A DNA stretch of 58,040 nt from Bryobacterales bacterium (GTDB taxonomy: Bacteria; Acidobacteriota; Terriglobia; Bryobacterales; Bryobacteraceae): positions 1 through 58,040 of the forward strand of contig JADLBD010000116.1 in assembly GCA_020847975.1 (NCBI GenBank), given 5' to 3'. Below the pieces are notes generated by a model. That model saw only the letters and a list, made by a program, of their open reading frames with translations. It did no database searches and was not told where the DNA came from. Each line of letters starts with the position of its first letter. Position 1 is the first letter of the stretch. A program made the translations under genes and the position numbers. This document shows, in pieces, positions 44,180 through 52,858 of this stretch.

Positions 44180-44766
44180 AACGACGCTCCCTTCTTCTCC
44201 GGCACGAGCCGCTTGGGAACCACCGCCGATACGGAAAGCCTCACATTCGTGGTCTTCTGCTTCTGGTTCGCCGAATAAATGCGCATTTCACTCACAGCCG
44301 TGATTTCGGGCTGCGTGGTCAGCTCGGTGACGATGTTCAGCAACTGCTCGATGCCGCACTCGATGGTCACAGTCACCGGCACCTCGCCGTAGTTATCCCC
44401 CAGCGGCCGCACGCTGCCGAATTCACTGGCGCGGATTTCCACCGCGGGGCTCTGCCCGTGAGCCACCCGGCGGACGGTTTGCAGCAATTGCGCCTGCGCC
44501 TGAGCCGCCGTGTCCGCCTGAAGAATCCGCTTTTCCCGCGCAGCGAGCTGGGCGGAGACTCGTTTGTAGATCTCCTCCCGCCCCGGAACCTGCGCCGCCA
44601 GCTTGCGCATCCGCTCCAGCCGCTTCTCGGCGCTCGAGATGCTCTCCCGCGGGGTATCTGCCTCGCCCGCGGCCGAGGAATCCGTGATCAGGACATAGAG
44701 CATCACCCCGATGGCCGCGAATCCGAGAATCAGCAGCGCGCGCCGGTCGCGTTCGGAAAACGTCAC
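44176..44766 (-). CDS. GspM/PilO-like T2SS assembly protein
   Basis: The 196-residue protein starts at GTG 44766, overlapping the preceding stop as GTGA. It has one membrane span (RRALLILGFAAIGVMLYVLI), a coiled-coil (SISSAEKRLERMRKLAAQVP) and a C-terminal ferredoxin-like domain (EVPVTVTIECGIEQLLNIVT). This is the layout of GspM/PilO, which dimerises with GspL in the inner membrane. Confidence 0.7.
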   Translation of the reverse strand: MTFSERDRRALLILGFAAIGVMLYVLITDSSAAGEADTPRESISSAEKRLERMRKLAAQVPGREEIYKRVSAQLAAREKRILQADTAAQAQAQLLQTVRRVAHGQSPAVEIRASEFGSVRPLGDNYGEVPVTVTIECGIEQLLNIVTELTTQPEITAVSEMRIYSANQKQKTTNVRLSVSAVVPKRLVPEKKGASF

Positions 44767-46061
44767 GGGGCCACTCCTTCTCTCGCCGCGCGAATGCGGA
44801 ACACTTCGACGTTGCCCACGCGGCTGATGGGAATGACAAATTCCGAGTTCTGGAATTGTGGCGAGCTGTCGAGCGCCTTCAACAGGCTGGTGGCCTGATC
44901 CGATTCGCCGGCAACCACCAGGCCCGTGCGGCTCAGCTCCAGCGTATTGAGCCACGCCGGCGCCGCGATGACCCGCGTCGCTTCTTTCAGGGCGTCAAGA
45001 TCGGACTTCGTGCGGATCTGGAACTGATCAAGAATGCGAATGCGGTCACGTGTCTGCGTAATCCGGCTATCGACCTGCGACAGCCGCTTCGCCCGCGGCT
45101 CCAGGAACTTGATTTCAGCATTCAAAGCATCGAGGTAGCGCCGGTCCTCATAGCGGTGGTAAAAACCCAGGGCGGTAAGCGCCAGCACCAGCAATCCTCC
45201 CAGTGCGAGAGTGGGCACATAGATGAGCCGGGAGGATGTGCTGCGCTGGGCAGAGGGAAGAAGATTGACGGGCAGAGCGAATCGCGGACAGGCCGCGGCC
45301 AGCGAGGCGATATAGGCCAGCGTGTAGTTCTCCTCGCCGGCTTCGGGAGCGCGCCGCGGAGAGGGAAGGATCGCGGCGAGCTCCCGAGGGGATACGTCAC
45401 TGGGCAGGCGCAATTCGGCCGCCGAAACAGCCGCCGCGCGCTCCACCGAGTTTTCGTGGATAGCCGAATAGATGGGCTTGGCGGGACTCTCCCCGTAAAC
45501 TTCAACCGCGGCGCCGGATTGATAGAGCCCGAGAAAGCCTTCCGAAGGCGGCGCGCCATACAGCCGCAACGCGCCGTGGATCGCGGCCGCGCTGAAGGTG
45601 AACGAGGATACCTTGATGCCGGCTTCGGCAAGCAACTCCAACTGCCGCTCGATGTAGGACTGCCGGGCGATGGCGATGAGCACAGCGTTCCCGCTGAGCC
45701 GCGCCCACGTCCAGGCGGCGTCTGTTTCCGGGTAGGGATGCAGCGTGTCGAGTTGAAGCCGGATTGCCGCTTCCGTGTCCTTGGCGGCAACGCCGGGCAG
45801 CGCCAGGACGCGGACGATCATCTCGCGGCGCGGGAGGAGGACTGTCGCCGCGAGATGACCGGCTCCGTGCTTGCGGAGGAGGGAAGCGTATTCAGCGCCC
45901 CATTCGGCGGCCGGGCGCTCGTGATATTTGGCAATGGTGAACGCCGCCAGCACATCCACACCGCCGGGGCGAACTCTCGTAAGAGCCACGCGCAGGGCGT
46001 CGGCCGTCAGTTCAATTCCGGCGCCCGTTCCGATGGCGAGATACTGCTTCAGACCGCTCAC
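44763..46061 (-). CDS. GspL-type protein with PilM-like and PilN-like parts
   Basis: The 432-residue protein has an actin-like N-terminal half (about 1-230; YLAIGTGAGIELTADALRVA, VLLPRREMIVRVLALPG). A membrane span lies near residue 280 (IYVPTLALGGLLVLALTALG), followed by a PilN-like coiled-coil and periplasmic domain. GspL binds the cytoplasmic ATPase GspE and couples it to the pseudopilus platform. It overlaps gspK by four bases. Confidence 0.8.
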   Translation of the reverse strand: MSGLKQYLAIGTGAGIELTADALRVALTRVRPGGVDVLAAFTIAKYHERPAAEWGAEYASLLRKHGAGHLAATVLLPRREMIVRVLALPGVAAKDTEAAIRLQLDTLHPYPETDAAWTWARLSGNAVLIAIARQSYIERQLELLAEAGIKVSSFTFSAAAIHGALRLYGAPPSEGFLGLYQSGAAVEVYGESPAKPIYSAIHENSVERAAAVSAAELRLPSDVSPRELAAILPSPRRAPEAGEENYTLAYIASLAAACPRFALPVNLLPSAQRSTSSRLIYVPTLALGGLLVLALTALGFYHRYEDRRYLDALNAEIKFLEPRAKRLSQVDSRITQTRDRIRILDQFQIRTKSDLDALKEATRVIAAPAWLNTLELSRTGLVVAGESDQATSLLKALDSSPQFQNSEFVIPISRVGNVEVFRIRAAREGVAP

Positions 46062-47044
46062 TCGAAATCTCCCACTCCGAGCCCACCCTGGTCGTACCAG
46101 CGCAGCACATGATAGGGCGCATCCTTGGTGGTAGGGGCGAATTTGACGAGCGCGGAGACGGTACGGCGCATGTCGGAAAGCTGTCCGTTTTGCAGCCGCA
46201 GCCGCGCCGTGGCGCGCAGCGTGGTGATCGAACCCGTGCCCACCACGAGGCGGCCCATGGCCGGACCCACACCTCCCGCAAACCTTTGAAGCTGCTCCAT
46301 GCTGAGGAAGGGCGCCATCTTCCGCGCGGTGACGATGGCCGCCACCAGGTCAGGAGGAATGCCAACCGCGGCGAGAACGGCCGGTTGGGCCGTATTGGCC
46401 TCTATCTGGCCGCTCGAGTACACCGAAAGACAATCGCGCAGGCCGGGCCTGGGAATCAGGCGGCCTGTCGTGTCCCGCGTGTAAGTGCCGTGGAAGAGGT
46501 CCGGAGTCATGCCTTTTACGAAAAGAAGCTCTTCTATCTCTTCCAAGGACGCATGCCGGGCGCGGAAAGACGGAGACGCGGCCAAATAAAACTGGTCAAA
46601 TTCGCTGATGCCGTTGGGGACAGGGGAGCGCCAGTCCAGAATGGATGCCGTGATTTCCCGCGCGCGCATTTCGTCCGCGCCGAGGGCGATCAGCAGCCGG
46701 AAGAGTTCCTCGGGCAGGGCCGTGTTGACGTTGAGCTTCGAGGATTCCGGGATGAAGTCCACATCCGCGCTGCCGTTGGGAAATTCGAAATGAAGCCGGC
46801 GCACTCCCGGAGCCCAATAGCGCGGCGACCCGTCCGGATTCCGGAACTGCTCCCCCCAGAAAACATACAGCAGGGCGCGGTCAATGGCGCCCCTGGCCAG
46901 GAAGTATTCCTTCACCCCATCCGCCGATGTGGCGGAGCGTTCCACTTCCCCCCGCACCGTCGTGGCTACCGAGAACGCAATGGCCGAAAGCGCCGCCGCC
47001 AGCCAGAGTACCGCCAGAAGCGCGCTGCCGCGTCTAGTCGACAT
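46058..47044 (-). CDS. gspK: T2SS minor pseudopilin GspK
   Basis: The 328-residue protein starts MSTRRGSALLAVLWLAAALS, a class III prepilin leader without the usual Glu at +5, as in GspK. A large globular domain follows (SKLNVNTALPEELFRLLIAL; ILDWRSPVPNGISEFDQFY). GspK caps the pseudopilus tip. It overlaps gspJ by 11 bases. Confidence 0.9.
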   Translation of the reverse strand: MSTRRGSALLAVLWLAAALSAIAFSVATTVRGEVERSATSADGVKEYFLARGAIDRALLYVFWGEQFRNPDGSPRYWAPGVRRLHFEFPNGSADVDFIPESSKLNVNTALPEELFRLLIALGADEMRAREITASILDWRSPVPNGISEFDQFYLAASPSFRARHASLEEIEELLFVKGMTPDLFHGTYTRDTTGRLIPRPGLRDCLSVYSSGQIEANTAQPAVLAAVGIPPDLVAAIVTARKMAPFLSMEQLQRFAGGVGPAMGRLVVGTGSITTLRATARLRLQNGQLSDMRRTVSALVKFAPTTKDAPYHVLRWYDQGGLGVGDFE

Positions 47045-47771
47045 ACTGCCCCATCGGGACGCGGTTGACGAAGATCGGAATGGTCAACGCCGTCGGGTTG
47101 ATCTTCGAGGGGTCCGCCTCGAGCGGCTGCATCTCAATGCGGATGGCGGAAGGCCAATAGGGAAGAATCCAGCGCGGCACCCACCGCTCGTTGAGCGGCG
47201 GCGGCATGATCTCCCGGTACAGGAACCGCACCGAGGAAAGCTTGTCGGCAAGCACGAACGAGTTCGCTCCGATGGTGATGGGAACGAATTGCGGCACGGG
47301 TCCCCCCAGCGCGGGATCATTCGCTATCCCAAGGCAGAAGCGGCCCGCGCTCAGCGGACCGGTATAGGGGACCTCGTTCACCACCAGCCGGTAGCCCAGG
47401 TTCTCCTGCCCCGGAATCACCTGGAACTCGAGAATCGAAGGCGCCCCACGCGAAGCTTCGGCCAGCGAATAGCTTGAAACAAATCGCATCGATTGTGTTT
47501 CGCCCTCGAAGAACGGGATCCGCGTATACGGCGGCTGTCCCCCGGCGGCGCTGCAATCGGCGCTCACCGGCATGAAGCCCGCGAACTGCTGCTCGAGGAT
47601 CTTCTGCGCTCCCATGGCGCGCCGGTTCGCGATCACCCGCTGGTTCGTCCGTTCGAGCGCGTTCAGCCCGACCCGCATCGCCGTGAGAATCCCTGCCACA
47701 AGCAGCGAGAGCAGCGAAACGGCAATCAGGAGTTCCATCAACGTCACTCCGGCGCGGGAAGAAGATCTCAT
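47034..47771 (-). CDS. gspJ: T2SS minor pseudopilin GspJ
   Basis: The 245-residue protein has the leader RAGVTLMELLIAVSLLSLLV, cleaved after Gly with Glu at +5. The globular part has LEFQVIPGQENLGYRLVVNE and VPQFVPITIG. GspJ joins GspI and GspK at the pseudopilus tip. It overlaps gspI by four bases. Confidence 0.88.
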   Translation of the reverse strand: MRSSSRAGVTLMELLIAVSLLSLLVAGILTAMRVGLNALERTNQRVIANRRAMGAQKILEQQFAGFMPVSADCSAAGGQPPYTRIPFFEGETQSMRFVSSYSLAEASRGAPSILEFQVIPGQENLGYRLVVNEVPYTGPLSAGRFCLGIANDPALGGPVPQFVPITIGANSFVLADKLSSVRFLYREIMPPPLNERWVPRWILPYWPSAIRIEMQPLEADPSKINPTALTIPIFVNRVPMGQYVD

Positions 47772-48208
47772 TGCCGGAGGGCGCCTCCCAGCACATCATC
47801 GGGTTGGAGGATGGTTTTCTTATAGCCGTCGAGCGTGAAGGAATGGCGCTGGTTGCCGTCCATCCACCAGATTTCGCACTCCACGCGCTCCAGAATCGCG
47901 CTGCCAGGGCCCACGTTCGGCGGGACCTCGAAAGGCTCCATCCTCGCGCGCCACCCTCCGCTGAGCCCGGCGTCCGTTGCCGGCGTGAGTGGTCCTTCCA
48001 TCGGCTGGTAGCGCGGCAGGCGCGATTCGAGCAGAAGTTCATCCATCTTCCGGCGCGCCACCAGCGCCGCCCGGTCGTGATCCGTCAGCCGGGCCGCATT
48101 ATGCAACGAAGATGATAAGGCCGAAAGCAGGCCCACCACGGCAATGGCCATGATGGATGTCGCCACCAGCATCTCGAGCAGCGTGAATCCGGCGCGGCGG
48201 GAACTCAC
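47768..48208 (-). CDS. gspI: T2SS minor pseudopilin GspI
   Basis: The 146-residue protein has the leader RAGFTLLEMLVATSIMAIAV. A DRAALVARRKMDELLLESRL helix and a short beta domain follow. It is the small member of the GspIJK tip complex. It overlaps gspH by four bases. Confidence 0.88.
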   Translation of the reverse strand: MSSRRAGFTLLEMLVATSIMAIAVVGLLSALSSSLHNAARLTDHDRAALVARRKMDELLLESRLPRYQPMEGPLTPATDAGLSGGWRARMEPFEVPPNVGPGSAILERVECEIWWMDGNQRHSFTLDGYKKTILQPDDVLGGALRQ

Positions 48209-48660
48209 TTCTCCTCTTCCTCGCCGGGTGTCTGGATTTCCGGGACCCCGGTAATCGGGTCCACGCTCACCGTCTTCCTGGCTCCCCGCGCATTAGTGAG
48301 TTCCACATACAGACGCGGGATCGCTCCCCCGGGATAGAGGTAAATGTGCGGGATATCCGGCTTCACGGCCGTGATCTTCACCCCGGCGGGCATCGTGAGC
48401 GTGCGCTCGTAGCCGGCTTCGCTCGAGCGCGCAGTCACCTTGTTTTCCGATTTCGAGAGCGTGATCTCCATCACTCGCTGGCGCCTGTCCGCGCGGTTCA
48501 TGGCGGAGTTGAGAAAGGTGGCGGTGGAATCCGCGGCTGAGACAAGGCGGAGCGAATCAACGCCGGAAGTGACGGCGGGAAACGTGATGCCCACCATGAC
48601 GCTGATAATCGTGATGACAATCAGCATCTCGATGAGCGTGACCCCGCCTTCCCGGCGCAT
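48205..48660 (-). CDS. gspH: T2SS minor pseudopilin GspH
   Basis: The 151-residue protein has the prepilin leader GGVTLIEMLIVITIISVMVG and a beta domain with MPAGVKITAVKPDIPHIYLY. Such GspH-type pseudopilins link the tip to the GspG shaft. The start shares one base with the gspG stop. Confidence 0.82.
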   Translation of the reverse strand: MRREGGVTLIEMLIVITIISVMVGITFPAVTSGVDSLRLVSAADSTATFLNSAMNRADRRQRVMEITLSKSENKVTARSSEAGYERTLTMPAGVKITAVKPDIPHIYLYPGGAIPRLYVELTNARGARKTVSVDPITGVPEIQTPGEEEEK

Positions 48661-49097
48661 TATTGGCTTTTCCAGCTCACGATGTCCGTATTGATTCCGT
48701 CGCCGCCGGGCTGCCCGTCGGCGCCGAAGCTGATGACATCGGGTTCATCCCCATGCTCGCCGGGGTATTTGTACGCGTACGGCCGGCCCCAGGGATCCAC
48801 AGGGATTTCCTGCGGCAGATAGGGCCCCTGCCACTGATTCACGCCCTGCGGCTTCACGCGCAGCGCCTGCAACCCTTGTTCGTTGGTGGGGAACAGGCCC
48901 GTATCGAGCTTGTAGGTGCCCAGCGCCGTCATGAACGAGTTCACCTGCTGCCGCGCCGCGGTGGCGCGCGCCGTGTCCGTCTTTCGCAACATGCGCGGAG
49001 CCACCACCGCCGCAAACAGCGCGATGATGGTCACCACCACGAGCATTTCAATGAGCGTCACGCCCGCCTGCCCACGGGCACGCCGTTTGTTGTTCAT
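48660..49097 (-). CDS. gspG: T2SS major pseudopilin GspG
   Basis: The 145-residue protein has the leader GQAGVTLIEMLVVVTIIALF. Classic GspG sequence follows: FMTALGTYKLDTGLFPTNEQ, GLQALRVKP, PVDPWGRPYAYKYPGEHG and DVISFGADGQPGGDGINTDI. The calcium-binding loop near the end is intact. It forms the pseudopilus shaft. It starts three bases after gspF. Confidence 0.94.
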   Translation of the reverse strand: MNNKRRARGQAGVTLIEMLVVVTIIALFAAVVAPRMLRKTDTARATAARQQVNSFMTALGTYKLDTGLFPTNEQGLQALRVKPQGVNQWQGPYLPQEIPVDPWGRPYAYKYPGEHGDEPDVISFGADGQPGGDGINTDIVSWKSQ

Positions 49098-49100
49098 AAT

Positions 49101-50309
49101 CTACACCGCCACTTCGTTGATGCTGGTGATTGCCAGCAGCATGCTGAGAATCATCGCACCCACAATGATACCCATCACCAGGATCACCATGGGCTCGAAC
49201 AGCGAGGTGAATCGCCGGATGGCCACCCGGGTATCGTTTTCATAGATGTCCGCCATGCGGTGAAACATCTCATCGAGTTTGCCGGTCTCTTCCCCCACGC
49301 TGAGCAGGTGGCCCGCCAGCGGCGGAAACTGTCCACCCCGCTTCAGAGGGGTCGCAATGCCCTCGCCGCGCTTCACTCCCTGCGAGACCGCATCGAGCGA
49401 GCCCGCAATCCGGCGGTTGTTGAGCGTCGCCGCGGCAATGCCGAGGCTCTGCACCAGCGGCACGCTGTTGGCCACCAGCGTCCCCATGGCGCGCGCGAAC
49501 CGCGCCGTTTCCGCCTTCCGCAGCGCATCGCCGAGCACCGGCACTTTCAGCCGGAACCCGTCCCACCACAACCGCCCCTGCTGCGTACGGATGAACGAGT
49601 ACAGCGCAATTCCCCCCACAGCGAGGCCCAGCAGCGCCATCCAGCCGTAATTCTGCACGTACTTGCTGGTCTCGAGCAGCATCTTCGTGGGCAGCGGCAT
49701 CTTCATGCGGCTGTCTTCGAAAACACTGGCGAACCGAGGCACCACATAGTTGAGCAGAATCGTAATCGAACCCAACCCCACCAGCGCCAGCAGCGCCGGA
49801 TAAATTAGCGACGAGACGATATACCCGCGCAGATCGTCCCGCGTCCGTTCGAATTCCGCCAGCCGCGTGAAGATCACCCCGAGGCTCCCGCTAGCCTCCC
49901 CCGCGCGCACCATGTTGATGTACAGTTCGGAAAAATGATCGGGATAGGTGTGGAGCGAATCGGCAAAGCTCTTGCCGCCCTTGATCAGCCGCAGAATGTC
50001 CAGAATGACACTCCGGAACTGCTGCCGCTCGGTCAGTTCACTCGCAATCGTCAGCGCCCGGTCGAGCGGAATGCCCGAGTTGAGCAGCGTCGACATCTCC
50101 TGGGTAAAGAAAAGAATGTCCCGCCGCCGCGCCCCGGAAAGGCCGGGAATCTTGATTTCGAAGCCCTTGCTCGCCTGCAGGCCGACGTAAAGCGGAGTCA
50201 GCCCCTGCCGCCGCAACTCGCTCAAAACAAGCTTCTCGCTCGTCGCGGTGAGGGTTCCGCTGCGAGGACGTCCGTCCGGCGAGACCGCTTTGTAGAAGTA
50301 GGTGGTCAC
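49101..50309 (-). CDS. gspF: T2SS inner-membrane platform protein GspF
   Basis: The 402-residue protein has two T2SSF domains with three membrane helices: FFTQEMSTLLNSGIPLDRAL, LIYPALLALVGLGSITILLN, RFARAMGTLVANSVPLVQSL and EPMVILVMGIIVGAMILSML. It starts with GTG at 50309, with CGGGAG seven bases before. It organises the GspE motor. Its 5' side faces an unrelated 4.4 kb segment rather than gspE, its usual neighbour. Confidence 0.94.
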   Translation of the reverse strand: MTTYFYKAVSPDGRPRSGTLTATSEKLVLSELRRQGLTPLYVGLQASKGFEIKIPGLSGARRRDILFFTQEMSTLLNSGIPLDRALTIASELTERQQFRSVILDILRLIKGGKSFADSLHTYPDHFSELYINMVRAGEASGSLGVIFTRLAEFERTRDDLRGYIVSSLIYPALLALVGLGSITILLNYVVPRFASVFEDSRMKMPLPTKMLLETSKYVQNYGWMALLGLAVGGIALYSFIRTQQGRLWWDGFRLKVPVLGDALRKAETARFARAMGTLVANSVPLVQSLGIAAATLNNRRIAGSLDAVSQGVKRGEGIATPLKRGGQFPPLAGHLLSVGEETGKLDEMFHRMADIYENDTRVAIRRFTSLFEPMVILVMGIIVGAMILSMLLAITSINEVAV

Positions 50310-50472
50310 TGTGGGGCTCCCGCGTGGGCAACCTCACTGCCACACGGAGGCGGCGGGATCAGGTCGCGTTTTTCGACTCCCCTTCGGGTCAAATGAGGAT
50401 GGCTCCAGTTGGTAAGACGGAGATGGATGGGAAAAAGTCGAAGGGAGGCTCTATTGCGATTCTGCAGAGGTG

Positions 50473-50550
50473 TCAGCGGAATGGATCAATCACGGTAAGG
50501 CCCTCCACCACCTGCCCGTGGGCCAAATCCTCTGTGTAGACCTGATCGCA
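50473..50550 (-). pseudogene. Remnant of a VapC-type PIN toxin (last ~25 residues)
   Basis: In the minus frame ending at 50473 the sequence reads QVYTEDLAHGQVVEGLTVID, then PFR and stop. This is the typical C-terminus of VapC (the YSEDL-x-x-GQ-x-I-x-G-L-x-x-x-N-P-F pattern). The preceding part of the toxin is missing: instead the antitoxin frame runs into it directly. A deletion removed about 100 codons. Confidence 0.75.
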
Positions 50551-50767
50551 AATCGTCACGGGAAAGCCTCGTGGAAGCAGTGAAGTCCTTGATTTTGCTC
50601 CGGATCTCGCGCTCCTGCCGCTTAAGTCGTTCGATCTCCGTTTCCTGCGAGGCAAGCTGCTCCAAGAAGGTCCTCACCAGCGCGGAGACAGAGGCGCCCC
50701 GTTCGGCGGCGACAATCCGGGCGCGCCGGTAGGTGTCATCGTCGACACCTACTTTGATATTGCGCAT
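50486..50767 (-). CDS. VapB-like RHH antitoxin, C-terminus fused to shifted vapC sequence
   Basis: The 93-residue frame begins MRNIKVGVDDDTYRRARIVA, a ribbon-helix-helix that binds DNA, then ALVRTFLEQLASQETEIERL and a basic helix. After about residue 65 the frame crosses into vapC sequence read out of frame (FTASTRLSRDDLRSGLHRGF), so the native end is lost. The DNA-binding half may still be made. Its toxin is dead. Confidence 0.7.
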   Translation of the reverse strand: MRNIKVGVDDDTYRRARIVAAERGASVSALVRTFLEQLASQETEIERLKRQEREIRSKIKDFTASTRLSRDDLRSGLHRGFGPRAGGGGPYRD

Positions 50768-50817
50768 ACTTCACTGTAACGCCGTTCTACAGGCGAGCCG
50801 TTATGCGGCAGGATCCA

Positions 50818-50864
50818 GGGCTGGCATCGTGTGCTTCAGTCGATGAAGTGAATCCTCGTCGATG
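50818..50864 (+). pseudogene. Scar of a deleted TA module (upstream region joined to toxin start)
   Basis: Bases 50818-50844 match 53629-53655 (upstream of the intact antitoxin) at 26 of 27 positions. Bases 50840-50864 match 53888-53912 (start of the intact toxin gene) at 23 of 25. The two blocks share TCGAT. The join is what a deletion between the TCGAT before the antitoxin and the TCGAT at the toxin start would give. The toxin start here is followed at once by a stop (ATG AAG TGA). Confidence 0.8.
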
Positions 50865-50931
50865 CGGTGCGACTGCTCTTCCGTGGCTCCGAGGCGCTCC
50901 ATTCCCTGATGCGCGATACTGGAGGAAGAGT

Positions 50932-51471
50932 ATGGCGAGCGGTACAAACGTCTTCATCTCTTACGCTTCGGATGCCAAACCCATGGCCGAAGAACTGGCG
51001 GAAGTATTGGAAACCCAAGGGATGAACCCATGGGTCGATTTCAAGGACCTCCATCCAGGCCAGCGCTGGAAGGAGGAACTGGAACGCGCCATTGATGCCG
51101 CCCAATGGTTGGTAATTCTGGTGGGCACGGATAGTAGGGCTACACCGTGGCAGGAAGCCGAGTGGAGCGCCGCGCTTGCCCACACCTGGGCGGACCACGA
51201 GAAGAGGCTGCTCCCGGTGGTCTTTGGGGATAGCGATCCACCACCTTTCCTGCGGAATTGGGTTTCTCTCCGAATCAATCCTCAAACCGAGTCCTCGACA
51301 TGGACGCGCCACGTTCTGGACACTCTACGAAACTTCCGTAACGAGGCCGTGCATGGTGTGTCTGCGCGGAATCGGGAGGAACGCCTCAATCGGCTCGATG
51401 AAGTCAGGAAGGCCGCCGAGGAACTTCGCAAAACGCAGTCGGCTGAGCCGCCGAACCTGCGATCCGAATAG
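50932..51471 (+). CDS. TIR-domain protein
   Basis: The 179-residue protein is mostly a TIR domain. It reads TNVFISYASDAKPMAEELAE, then NPWVDFKDLHPGQRWKEELE and WLVILVGTDSRATPWQEAEW. The Trp/Glu near 73-77 lies where TIR NADases carry their catalytic Glu. The C-terminal 40 residues are a charged helix. GGAGG six bases before ATG 50932 fixes the start. TIR proteins of bacteria often act in defence by NAD+ loss, or as scaffolds. The next gene starts at the base after its stop. Confidence 0.85.
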   Translation: MASGTNVFISYASDAKPMAEELAEVLETQGMNPWVDFKDLHPGQRWKEELERAIDAAQWLVILVGTDSRATPWQEAEWSAALAHTWADHEKRLLPVVFGDSDPPPFLRNWVSLRINPQTESSTWTRHVLDTLRNFRNEAVHGVSARNREERLNRLDEVRKAAEELRKTQSAEPPNLRSE

Positions 51472-52101
51472 ATGGCTCGTCCGCGCTTCGGTGAGGGTGA
51501 TCTGTCGTTCGATCCCTCAAAGTCCGTTTTCATCAATTGCCCGTTTGATGCGGAATACGCACCGCTCTTTGACGCCATTGTGTTCGCAACCGTTTGCTGC
51601 GGATTCATGCCCCGATGTGCCCTCGAGAGCGGCACGGTCTCGGAGCCGAGGCTTGCCAGAATCCTCCGAGCCCTGTTCAGCAGCAAGTACTCTATTCACG
51701 ATCTCTCCCGGTGTACGGGAGAGGGTAGCGATAACACGGCGCGGTTCAACATGCCGCTCGAACTCGGTATGGCAATGGCGCGCCGGTTCATGGAGCCGGA
51801 CAACGAGCATGACTGGCTCGTGATGGTGCCCAACGGACACACCTATGCTCGATTTATCTCCGATCTGGCGGCCTTCGATCCGGCTACGCACGATGGCTCG
51901 GTTCCCGGCGTTGTGGTTGCCGTGATGTCATGGCTGGCAACACGGAAGGACGCGATACCACCGGTTACGCCTAAAGAGGTGTTAAAACTGCTTCCTGCCT
52001 TTCATGAAAGCAGGCAATCTTTGGCTGGTGCGTGGGGCGGATTTCCCCCGTGGGCCGATGTCATCATGGTTGCTATTGATGTCGCCAGGCAACTCGGTTG
52101 A
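51472..52101 (+). CDS. Rossmann-like companion of the TIR protein, unnamed family
   Basis: The 209-residue protein has SVFINCPFDAEYAPLFDAIV, PRCALESGTVSEPRLARIL, SSKYSIHDLSR and RFNMPLELGMAMARRFM. The F-I-N-C-P-F-D opening and the LELGMA block recall TIR-like or nucleoside-hydrolase-like effector folds. I cannot name the family. Its ATG is the base after the TIR stop, without a ribosome-binding site, so translation is probably coupled. This suggests one functional unit, perhaps sensor and effector. Confidence 0.65.
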   Translation: MARPRFGEGDLSFDPSKSVFINCPFDAEYAPLFDAIVFATVCCGFMPRCALESGTVSEPRLARILRALFSSKYSIHDLSRCTGEGSDNTARFNMPLELGMAMARRFMEPDNEHDWLVMVPNGHTYARFISDLAAFDPATHDGSVPGVVVAVMSWLATRKDAIPPVTPKEVLKLLPAFHESRQSLAGAWGGFPPWADVIMVAIDVARQLG

Positions 52102-52173
52102 ACTGCCGGAACAAGGGCGCAGCAATGAAACGTCTTGAACCCGTACTCCCGCAGCATGTAAACTCTTAGCCGG

Positions 52174-52830
52174 ATGCGCGGATCCTCCCAATTGCCGCTG
52201 CCTCCGCGGCCTTGCCGCAGGAGGAAGTTCTTCGTAGTTTGCTTCGCCGCGGTCACCCCCCTCCTGCTCGCTGCCTGCGCGGCACAGAATCGCGGCCCCG
52301 CCGCCGGCTCGAAGTCCGCTGTCCAATCTGTTTACACCACTCTCGATCCCAACCAGTGCCGCAAGGAAATCGACAGGAACGACCCCAACGACACTCCCTA
52401 CCTGGTTTGCCCCGGTGTTGCGGGTTACTCTCTCATCCAACGCCGGGCGGACGCCGGCCGCGTCTCCCTCGACGTCGCGGATGCGGCAGGGCACGTTCAC
52501 CCTTTGAACTACCAGGAGTTCGTCACACGCTACATGTGCAGCCTCGACGGCAATGCGGAATGGCGCGTCTCCAACCAGGACGGCAGGCAAACCCCGGTCG
52601 CTCTCATCGTACAGGTGCAGGCCCGGGAGGACAACGACAGCCCGGAGCGTGTCACCCACACCTACTTTGCGGTCTCCAAGATCACGCCGGATGCCGCCTG
52701 TGTCACGGATGTGATGGACAAAGCAAAGCAAACCGAGTCAGAAGTGCGCCGCATTGCCGATTCCGCGCATGCAAGACCCTGCGCGCCGCCCCAACCGCCG
52801 CTCAGGGACAACGGAAACATCATTCGCTGA
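52174..52830 (+). CDS. Predicted lipoprotein beside a cysteine peptidase
   Basis: The 218-residue protein has an Arg-rich start and a lipobox (VTPLLLAACAAQNR). The periplasmic part is a small domain with Cys pairs (NQCRKEIDRNDPNDTPYLVC; TRYMCSLDGNAEWRVSNQDG). No family was recognised. The next gene begins 28 bases later. A periplasmic lipoprotein encoded next to an amidase-like protein is the layout of immunity proteins or of inhibitors, but this is inference. Confidence 0.65.
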   Translation: MRGSSQLPLPPRPCRRRKFFVVCFAAVTPLLLAACAAQNRGPAAGSKSAVQSVYTTLDPNQCRKEIDRNDPNDTPYLVCPGVAGYSLIQRRADAGRVSLDVADAAGHVHPLNYQEFVTRYMCSLDGNAEWRVSNQDGRQTPVALIVQVQAREDNDSPERVTHTYFAVSKITPDAACVTDVMDKAKQTESEVRRIADSAHARPCAPPQPPLRDNGNIIR

Positions 52831-52858
52831 CTATCGATGTGCATAAGCGAGGAGAGCC

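Noticed and set aside
50431..50460. GGGAGGCT near 50453 considered as a left-hand copy of the gspE-end repeat
   Set aside because: Only eight bases match and they are in the opposite orientation, so it cannot define the island's left border.
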